A DNA stretch of 64,000 bases from Rhodoluna limnophila (GTDB taxonomy: Bacteria; Actinomycetota; Actinomycetes; Actinomycetales; Microbacteriaceae), in NCBI GenBank assembly GCA_945883505.1, contig CAMCXL010000003.1:1-64000 (forward strand). The letters are read 5' to 3'. The translations under genes were made by a program, and so were the position numbers. The notes beneath the pieces were generated by a model that did not search any database, had not been told where the DNA came from, and was given only the letters and a program-made list of their open reading frames with translations. This document shows, piece by piece, positions 58,200 to 64,000 of the stretch. Position 1 is the first letter of the stretch; each line of letters begins with the position of its first letter.

Positions 58200-59525
58200 T
58201 TGAGTATGGAGTCGAATGTGAGTGAGTATCGCCCAATCCGGGTTGCCCTGCTTGGTGCCGGATCAGTTGGCGCTGAGGTGGCCAGGCTTTTGCTTTCGCA
58301 AAAAGCGGAACTTGCCTCTCGCATTGGTGCTGAACTTGAGCTAGTTGGCGTTGCGGTTCGAGACCTAAAAACCAAGCGCAATGGTTTTCCTAAAGAGCTT
58401 CTAACAACCGACGCCGAAAGTTTGATTCTTAGCGCAGACATTGTCATCGAAGTCATGGGCGGTCTCCAGCCAGCTAAGGACTACATCCTGCTAGCTCTAA
58501 ACTCCGGATCAGATGTCATCACAGCCAATAAGTCACTTCTTGCAACCCACGGTTCAGAGTTGTTCAGAGCCGCTGAGCAAGTTGGTGCACAGCTTTACTT
58601 CGAGGCCTCGGTTGCCGGAGCTATTCCGATTATTCGCCCACTGAGGGAATCTCTTGCCGGCGATCGCGTGAAGCGAATCATGGGAATCGTGAACGGATCA
58701 ACCAACTACATTCTTGACCGCATGGATAAAAGCGGAGCAACTCTAGAAGCTGCGATGAAAGAAGCCACCGAGCTTGGCTACCTAGAAGCTGACCCCTCGC
58801 TTGATGTTGAAGGCTACGACGCCGCGCAAAAAGCTGCAATTTTGGCTTCTCTTGCTTTCCACACCGAAGTTCCACTCGAGAGTGTTTACCGCGAAGGAAT
58901 CACCGGTATCTCGGCCGAGCAGATTGCTGCTGCTAAGCGCGAGGGTTTCGTCATTAAGCTTTTGGCAATTTGTGAGTTCATTGAGGCTGACGAGGCAGGA
59001 CCTGAGGGAATTTCAGTTCGGGTCTATCCGGCCTTGGTTCCAAGGTCTCACCCGTTGGGATCTGTGGACGGAGCATATAACGCGGTTTTTGTTGAAGCCG
59101 AAGCTGCCGGCCGACTGATGTTCTATGGATCTGGTGCTGGAGGAACCCAAACCGCTTCCGCGATTTTGGGCGATGTGGTTTCTGCTGCCAAGCGCCACGT
59201 TGCTGGCGGGCCGGGTCTGACTGACTCAATTCACGCAAACTTTGAAGTATTGGGCATGGGACGAGTGAAGACTCGCTACGTGATTCAGCTAGAGGTAAAG
59301 GATCAGCCTGGGGTGCTAGCCAAGATTGCCACTCTCTTTGCAACTCACAACGTTTCTATTGAAACGGTTGAGCAGGCGGTTCTTGGACGCGATAGCTCAA
59401 CCGCCAGCTTAGAAATTGGAACCCACCTGGCTAGCGATGCTGCGTTGGCTGCGGTGGTTGAGGCCCTGAAGTCCAACGATGCCGTCCAGTCAGTTTCTTC
59501 TGTTATTCGGGTAGAGGGCTTGTAA
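58200..59525 (+). CDS. hom: Homoserine dehydrogenase
   Basis: Reduces aspartate semialdehyde to homoserine at the branch to threonine and methionine. 441 residues. The NAD(P) site is VALLGAGSVGAEVARLL, the catalytic region is GIVNGSTNYILDRM near 165, EADPSLDVEGYDAAQKAAILASL near 200 follows, and a C-terminal ACT domain (about 360-430, VIQLEVKDQPGVLAKIATLFA) probably gives threonine feedback. The start is TTG 58200 or ATG 58206; neither has a strong SD. It lies between lysA and thrC. Confidence 0.96.
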   Translation: MSMESNVSEYRPIRVALLGAGSVGAEVARLLLSQKAELASRIGAELELVGVAVRDLKTKRNGFPKELLTTDAESLILSADIVIEVMGGLQPAKDYILLALNSGSDVITANKSLLATHGSELFRAAEQVGAQLYFEASVAGAIPIIRPLRESLAGDRVKRIMGIVNGSTNYILDRMDKSGATLEAAMKEATELGYLEADPSLDVEGYDAAQKAAILASLAFHTEVPLESVYREGITGISAEQIAAAKREGFVIKLLAICEFIEADEAGPEGISVRVYPALVPRSHPLGSVDGAYNAVFVEAEAAGRLMFYGSGAGGTQTASAILGDVVSAAKRHVAGGPGLTDSIHANFEVLGMGRVKTRYVIQLEVKDQPGVLAKIATLFATHNVSIETVEQAVLGRDSSTASLEIGTHLASDAALAAVVEALKSNDAVQSVSSVIRVEGL

Positions 59526-59576
59526 TGAAAATTAGTTTTGTAGTTTCGGCTAGTTCTTTCGAGAGGAGTGTTTACC

Positions 59577-60668
59577 GTGTTTGGTAGACCAAAAAAAGCG
59601 CACCAGTGGCGTGGTGTTATAAACGAGTACTTCTCTCGACTGGACGTAGACAAAAACACTCCAATTATCTCCCTCGGCGAGGGCGGCACTCCTCTGGTAT
59701 CGGCACCGGCACTTGCCAAGCTGGTCGGGGCTGACCGGGTCTATCTAAAGTTTGAAGGAATGAACCCAACCGGTTCATTCAAAGATCGCGGTATGACCAT
59801 GGCGGTATCCAAGGCAGTTGGGCAAGGCGCTAAGGCGGTTATTTGTGCTTCAACTGGAAACACTTCTGCCTCGGCTGCTGCCTACGCGGCAGCCGCCGGA
59901 ATCCAATCAGTTGTTTTGGTTCCAGAAGGCAAGATCACCCTTGGCAAACTAAGTCAGGCGGTTGCCCACAAAGCTCAGATTCTTCAGGTGCAGGGAAACT
60001 TTGACGACTGTCTAACTCTTGCAAGAGACCTCTCGGATAACTATCCAGTTCACCTCGTGAACTCGGTGAACCCGGACCGAATCGAAGGACAGAAAACAGC
60101 TGCCTTCGAAGTGGTCGATTTATTGGGCGAAGCGCCAGATTTTCATGTGCTACCGGTTGGAAATGCCGGTAACTATTCGGCCTATTTCAAGGGCTACCAG
60201 GAAGATTATAAAGTTCGTCGCATCAAGAAGCTTCCAAAAATGTATGGCTACCAAGCCGAAGGCTCCGCTCCTTTTGTTTTGGGCGCACCGGTGAAAAACC
60301 CTGACACCATTGCAACCGCAATTCGCATTGGAAACCCGGCTTCTTGGGACCTGGCTCAAACCGCCAGAGAAAAAAGCCAGGGTAAGTTCGGAGCCGTTTC
60401 GGACAAGGAAATTTTGTGGATGCACCGATTCCTATCTCAGGAAGTTGGAGTGTTTGTTGAGCCGAGTTCGGCCACCGGAGCGGCGGGTCTTTATAAGGCT
60501 TCCCAGACCGGAGAAAGCTTTGCTGGCGCTTTGATTGTGATCACAGTCACCGGGCATGGCCTGAAAGACCCGATGTGGGCCTTGAAGGACGAAGACGGTG
60601 GAGAAATTACACCTCAGGCAGTTTCGAACAACGCCGCCGAGGTGGCAGAGCGTTTGGGGTTGGCTTAG
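59577..60668 (+). CDS. thrC: Threonine synthase
   Basis: Converts O-phosphohomoserine to threonine with PLP. 363 residues from the GTG at 59577, chosen because GAGAGGAG lies 8 nt upstream; the ORF-track GTG at 59568 is inside that SD site. The PLP lysine is in GMNPTGSFKDRGMT near residue 61, the phosphate loop in VGNAGNYSAY near 197. It is the short actinobacterial class (about 360 residues). hom precedes it and thrB follows after 3 nt, completing homoserine to threonine. Confidence 0.96.
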   Translation: MFGRPKKAHQWRGVINEYFSRLDVDKNTPIISLGEGGTPLVSAPALAKLVGADRVYLKFEGMNPTGSFKDRGMTMAVSKAVGQGAKAVICASTGNTSASAAAYAAAAGIQSVVLVPEGKITLGKLSQAVAHKAQILQVQGNFDDCLTLARDLSDNYPVHLVNSVNPDRIEGQKTAAFEVVDLLGEAPDFHVLPVGNAGNYSAYFKGYQEDYKVRRIKKLPKMYGYQAEGSAPFVLGAPVKNPDTIATAIRIGNPASWDLAQTAREKSQGKFGAVSDKEILWMHRFLSQEVGVFVEPSSATGAAGLYKASQTGESFAGALIVITVTGHGLKDPMWALKDEDGGEITPQAVSNNAAEVAERLGLA

Positions 60669-60671
60669 AAA

Positions 60672-61607
60672 ATGACTGTGGCTGAAGGCACTGTAGTAAA
60701 GGTAAGGGTTCCTGCAACTTCTGCAAACCTGGGCCCGGGTTTTGACACGCTCGGTATCGCACTTTCTTATTACGATGACCTGGAAGTAACGGCTCAAAAA
60801 CCCGGCAAGGTTTCCGTTGAAGTAGTTGGCGAGGGCAAGGGGCAAGTTCCACTGGATGAATCACACCTTGTGGTTCGTGCCATTCTTGAAACCTTCAAGC
60901 GAGCAGGGCAGCAAGCCCCGGGTCTTTCGCTAAAGGCAGTGAACCGCATCCCTCACGGTCGAGGAATGGGATCTTCCGGAGCAGCAGTAGTTTCGGGAAT
61001 CATGGCAGCCAAGGGCTTACTCAAAGGCATTGCCGAAGTAAGTGACAAGTTGATGCTAGAGATAGCAACTGAGTTTGAAAATCACCCTGATAACGTGGCG
61101 CCGGCTTTATTTGGGGGACTGAGCATTGCCTGGGAGGACGAGCTAGGACCCCACACCAAGAAGCTTTCAGTGCACCGGGGGGTTTCTCCGCTGGTGCTTG
61201 TTCCAAGCACCAAGATGTCGACGGAGTTGGCAAGGTCCATGCAGCCAGAATCTGTTCCTCACGCTGATGCTGTGTTCAACGTTTCCCGCTCAGCACTGCT
61301 GGTAGCCGCCATGGTTTCTTCACCGGAGCTGTTACTTGCGGCCACCGAAGATAAGCTGCACCAGAACTATCGGGCAGCTGCCATGCCTGAGACCGATCAG
61401 CTGATTCAACTACTTAGGTCCAATGGGCATGCGGCCGTTGTCTCTGGTGCCGGACCTTCGGTCCTGGTGCTGGCCAGTGACCCAGCCCAGCGCCTAAGGG
61501 CCAAGGAATTAGTGGAAAAGAAGTACCCAAAGTGGCAACCGCTACTGTTGGCCGTGGACAACAAAGGTGCTACGCTAGAGATACACCAAAAACAAGACGG
61601 CAAATAA
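60672..61607 (+). CDS. thrB: Homoserine kinase
   Basis: Phosphorylates homoserine for ThrC. 311 residues, GHMP kinase fold. The motifs are RVPATSANLGPGFDTLGIAL near residue 12, the ATP loop RIPHGRGMGSSGAAVVSGI near 95, and the C-terminal AVVSGAGPSVLVLA near 255. All are intact. ATG is 3 nt after the thrC stop. The 126-bp gap downstream before rho contains structured leader sequence but no clear terminator. Confidence 0.96.
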   Translation: MTVAEGTVVKVRVPATSANLGPGFDTLGIALSYYDDLEVTAQKPGKVSVEVVGEGKGQVPLDESHLVVRAILETFKRAGQQAPGLSLKAVNRIPHGRGMGSSGAAVVSGIMAAKGLLKGIAEVSDKLMLEIATEFENHPDNVAPALFGGLSIAWEDELGPHTKKLSVHRGVSPLVLVPSTKMSTELARSMQPESVPHADAVFNVSRSALLVAAMVSSPELLLAATEDKLHQNYRAAAMPETDQLIQLLRSNGHAAVVSGAGPSVLVLASDPAQRLRAKELVEKKYPKWQPLLLAVDNKGATLEIHQKQDGK

Positions 61608-61630
61608 GCGTCAAATCTAGGTGCAATCCC

Positions 61631-61704
61631 CGCAGAAAATAACTGCGATACCACGCGATTCAAATCGTGTTGGCGATAATCAGATTTTTTGGAAATCGGT
61701 TATC
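61631..61704 (+). promoter_or_regulatory. Structured leader upstream of rho
   Basis: Three hairpins lie in the thrB-rho gap: CGCAG/CTGCG (61631-61647), ACGCGATT/AATCGTGT with a G-T pair (61653-61670), and a nested GATAA(GATTT/AAATC)TTATC (61675-61704). None is followed by a T-run, so they look like a regulatory leader rather than a terminator. Autoregulation of rho is a known phenomenon; its mechanism here is not shown. Confidence 0.45.
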
Positions 61705-61733
61705 TAATCACTCAAGAAAGAGCAATCACATAA

Positions 61734-63260
61734 ATGGATGAAGTCCAAGACACTAAGCCGGTACGCAAGTCCCGCAGAGCAGTTGCCGAAACGGCAGCTC
61801 CAGCAGAGGCAGCGGAATCCGCTACCAAGAAGACTCGAACCAGAAGTTCCAAACCAGCCGAAGAAAGATCAGACTCAGGCGAAGTCAAGGCTACAAGCCA
61901 AGGCTCCTCCTCTAGCGACTCAGCTTCGGACTCGGGCTCAAGCTCAGACTCCGGAGATCGCCGCAGAAGCCGCGACTTCGACGACGAGCGCCGTGGTGGC
62001 GGTCGTAACTCAAGAAACCGCAATCGCTACCGTGACCGTGACCGCAGACGCGGCGGTGGCGGCGGCGGAAATGACCGCGAAGAAGCAGAACCAGAGATTT
62101 CCCCAGACGATGTTTTAATCAGCGTTGCTGGAATCCTTGATGTCCTAGACAACTACGCGTTTGTTAGAACCAGCGGCTACCTGCCAGGTCCCAACGACGT
62201 TTACGTTTCTTTGGGCCAGGTCAAAAAGTATGGACTCAGAAAAGGTGACGCCGTAGTTGGCGCGATCCGCCAGCCACGTGAAGGCGAGGGCCAGGGTCGC
62301 CAAAAGTTCAACGCGCTAGTTCGCGTTGACACCGTTAACGGTCTAGACCAGGACGCCTCCGCCGAGCGCGTCGAGTTCAGCAAGCTAACCCCGCTTTACC
62401 CTCAGACCAGACTGCGTCTGGAGACCGAGCCAAATAAGCTTTCAACCCGAATCATCGACTTGGTAGCCCCAATCGGTAAGGGTCAGCGTGGACTAATTGT
62501 TGCGCCTCCAAAGGCCGGTAAGACACTTATTCTCCAGGCCATTGCAAACTCAATTGCAGTGAACAACCCAGAGGTTCACTTGATGGTTGTCCTAGTAGAC
62601 GAGCGTCCCGAGGAAGTTACCGACATGCAGCGAACAGTCAAGGGCGAAGTGATTGCTTCCACCTTCGACCGTCCAGCCGAAGATCACACCACAGTTGCAG
62701 AACTTGCAATTGAGCGCGCCAAGCGTTTGGTTGAGCTGGGTCACGACGTTGTTGTTTTGCTTGACTCGATTACACGCCTTGGACGTGCTTACAACCTGAG
62801 CGCTCCTGCGTCGGGTCGAGTTCTTTCCGGTGGTGTTGACTCGTCAGCGCTTTACCCACCAAAGAGATTCTTTGGTGCCGCCAGAAACATTGAAGATGGC
62901 GGATCGCTAACTATTTTAGCTACCGCTCTAGTTGAGACCGGTTCCAAGATGGACGAAGTTATCTTCGAAGAGTTCAAGGGAACTGGAAACATGGAGCTTC
63001 GCTTGTCTAGATCACTTGCGGACAAGAGAATCTTCCCAGCGGTTGACCTAAACGCATCTGGCACCAGACGCGAAGAGATGCTGATGAACCCAGACGAGAC
63101 CAAAATCATTTGGAAGCTTCGTCGCGCTCTTGCAGGACTAGAGCAGCAGCAGGCCCTAGAGCTTGTTTTGAACAGACTCAAGGAAACCTCCAGCAACGTT
63201 GAGTTCCTAATGCAGGTTCAAAAGTCCATGCCTGTTCCTTCTGGTTCCGACGGAGAATAA
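61734..63260 (+). CDS. rho: Transcription termination factor Rho (N-terminal domain missing)
   Basis: 508 residues, RNA-dependent hexameric helicase. Residues 1-120 are disordered and rich in S, R, G and D ([17 protein letters not shown], then [17 protein letters not shown]). The cold-shock RNA-binding domain is about 128-195 ([18 protein letters not shown]), Walker A is APPKAGKTL near 257, and Walker B is [10 protein letters not shown] near 340. The Q-loop/R-loop region is complete. A TAA stop lies in frame directly before the ATG, so no N-terminal extension is possible. The usual three-helix Rho_N domain is absent. prfA overlaps its stop by one base. Confidence 0.96.
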   Translation: MDEVQDTKPVRKSRRAVAETAAPAEAAESATKKTRTRSSKPAEERSDSGEVKATSQGSSSSDSASDSGSSSDSGDRRRSRDFDDERRGGGRNSRNRNRYRDRDRRRGGGGGGNDREEAEPEISPDDVLISVAGILDVLDNYAFVRTSGYLPGPNDVYVSLGQVKKYGLRKGDAVVGAIRQPREGEGQGRQKFNALVRVDTVNGLDQDASAERVEFSKLTPLYPQTRLRLETEPNKLSTRIIDLVAPIGKGQRGLIVAPPKAGKTLILQAIANSIAVNNPEVHLMVVLVDERPEEVTDMQRTVKGEVIASTFDRPAEDHTTVAELAIERAKRLVELGHDVVVLLDSITRLGRAYNLSAPASGRVLSGGVDSSALYPPKRFFGAARNIEDGGSLTILATALVETGSKMDEVIFEEFKGTGNMELRLSRSLADKRIFPAVDLNASGTRREEMLMNPDETKIIWKLRRALAGLEQQQALELVLNRLKETSSNVEFLMQVQKSMPVPSGSDGE

Positions 63261-64000
63261 TGCTTGATTCAGTCCAGCCCCTGCTGGCTGAGCATGCCTC
63301 GCTTCAGGAGCAGTTATCCGATGCAGCAGTGCATCAGAATCCGGCCTTGGCTAAAAAACTCAACCGACGCTACGCGGAGGTAAGTGCGATTGTTTCGGCC
63401 TACCACCAGCTAGTTGAACTAAACGATGACCTGGCGGCCACCAAGGAACTTGCCAAAGAAGACGAAGCATTCGCATCTGAACTACCGGCAGTTGAACAAA
63501 GGGTCACCGAGGCTCAAGAAAAGCTTCGTCGCCTCTTGATTCCAAGAGATCCGGATGACGGTCGCGACATCATCATGGAAATCAAAGCCGGTGAAGGCGG
63601 TGCGGAGTCCGCACTGTTTGCAGCGGACCTGCTTCGGATGTATATCCAGTACTCCAATTCCAAGGGTTGGAAGACCGAGATTTTAGACAAGAATGAATCG
63701 GACCTTGGCGGCTACAAGGATGTTCAGCTTGCAATTAAGGGAAATTCCAACGACCCCGCTGAGGGAGTCTGGGCTCACCTGAAGTATGAGGGTGGAGTCC
63801 ACCGAGTTCAGCGCGTTCCGGTAACCGAAACTCAAGGCCGAATTCACACCTCCGCAGCCGGAGTCTTGGTCTTTCCTGAAGTTGACGAGCCCGAAGAAGT
63901 TGAGATTAGCCAAAACGATATTCGTGTTGACGTCTTCCGCTCATCGGGTCCCGGTGGTCAGTCCGTAAACACTACCGACTCAGCCGTTCGAATCACGCAC
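63260..64000 (+). CDS. prfA: Peptide chain release factor 1 (5' part, cut by window end)
   Basis: Open from the ATG at 63260 (overlapping the rho stop, TAATG) to the window edge, 247 codons. It is missing from the ORF track because it has no stop here. The N-terminal coiled helical domain [19 protein letters not shown], the domain 2 segment [25 protein letters not shown] and the catalytic loop [20 protein letters not shown] near residue 232 identify RF1/RF2. [14 protein letters not shown] is also seen. RF1 rather than RF2 is favoured by the absence of a frameshift site and by synteny with rho. rpmE, which often separates rho and prfA, is absent. Confidence 0.95.
   Translation, partial: MLDSVQPLLAEHASLQEQLSDAAVHQNPALAKKLNRRYAEVSAIVSAYHQLVELNDDLAATKELAKEDEAFASELPAVEQRVTEAQEKLRRLLIPRDPDDGRDIIMEIKAGEGGAESALFAADLLRMYIQYSNSKGWKTEILDKNESDLGGYKDVQLAIKGNSNDPAEGVWAHLKYEGGVHRVQRVPVTETQGRIHTSAAGVLVFPEVDEPEEVEISQNDIRVDVFRSSGPGGQSVNTTDSAVRITH

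Noticed and set aside
61738-62118. 126-residue ORF inside the start of rho
   Set aside because: A repeat-rich shadow of the low-complexity Rho N-terminus; it has no start signal of its own.
1-64000. Search for insertion sequences, prophage genes, CRISPR repeats or defence systems
   Set aside because: No transposase or integrase motifs, no regular direct repeats, and gene order is that of a core actinobacterial chromosome.

Overview
The window is chromosomal core DNA from a free-living actinobacterium. The best fit is a small-genome, intermediate-GC member of the Microbacteriaceae, such as the freshwater Luna-type lineages (Rhodoluna/Aquiluna); this placement is inference from gene order and composition. 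Support comes from actinobacterial markers: adnAB, uvrD2-type helicase, DUF3107, DUF3117, DUF3039, DUF3515, a Zincin_2 protease, a UPF0182 protein, actinobacterial-type DapD, and a Rho with a basic/serine-rich insertion. Many starts are GTG or TTG. Genes are packed very tightly, and no stretch above about 130 bp lacks a gene. No insertion sequences, prophage genes or CRISPR arrays are visible.

Layout. 1-2.7 kb: end of a probable glycerol/sugar ABC binding protein, an aldo/keto reductase and glycerol kinase. 2.8-5.8 kb: a compact sulfur-handling locus made of a CsoR-family (CstR-like) repressor, a CoA-disulfide reductase-rhodanese fusion, a rhodanese lipoprotein and a methyltransferase around one palindromic operator. 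5.8-12.5 kb: a small HhH protein, leuB-ilvE-FAH-gltX, tRNA-Gln, an MBL hydrolase, a lipid kinase and tRNA-Glu. 12.5-21.5 kb: an MFS transporter, then leuC-leuD-murA-plsC-gpsA-ddl, a DUF3515 lipoprotein and thiL. 21.5-28 kb: divergent dapD/dapE, DUF3117, an O-methyltransferase, tatB, a succinate-semialdehyde dehydrogenase, Mrp and a YflT-like membrane protein. 28-33 kb: aminopeptidase P, a PHP phosphoesterase, a DEAD-box helicase, a MiaE-like ferritin-fold protein, a small membrane protein and DUF3107. 33-43 kb: DNA repair (adnA-adnB, a degenerate phosphotransferase, nudC, a short uvrD2). 43-51 kb: an envelope/proteolysis group (Zincin_2, Lon/PDZ protease, UPF0182, initiator tRNA, a secreted unknown, HtrA). 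51-55 kb: DUF3039, pncB, murI-rph-rdgB and tRNA-Arg. 55-64 kb: argS-lysA-hom-thrC-thrB-rho-prfA, with prfA cut by the window edge.

The genes cover leucine, lysine/DAP and threonine synthesis, early peptidoglycan precursors (MurA, Ddl, MurI, DapD/E, LysA), phospholipid entry (GlpK, GpsA, PlsC), translation (GltX, ArgS, four tRNAs, RF1) and double-strand-break repair (AdnAB).

Two genome-wide habits stand out. First, at least sixteen genes have a TANNNT -10 element ending 6-8 nt before the start codon, which is the signature of leaderless mRNAs and fixes several ambiguous starts. Second, eight convergent gene pairs overlap at their stop codons. Points most worth a second look are the persulfide-type regulatory locus, a phosphotransferase-fold protein with all catalytic residues replaced, a Rho that lacks its usual N-terminal domain, and back-to-back leaderless promoters whose -10 elements overlap.
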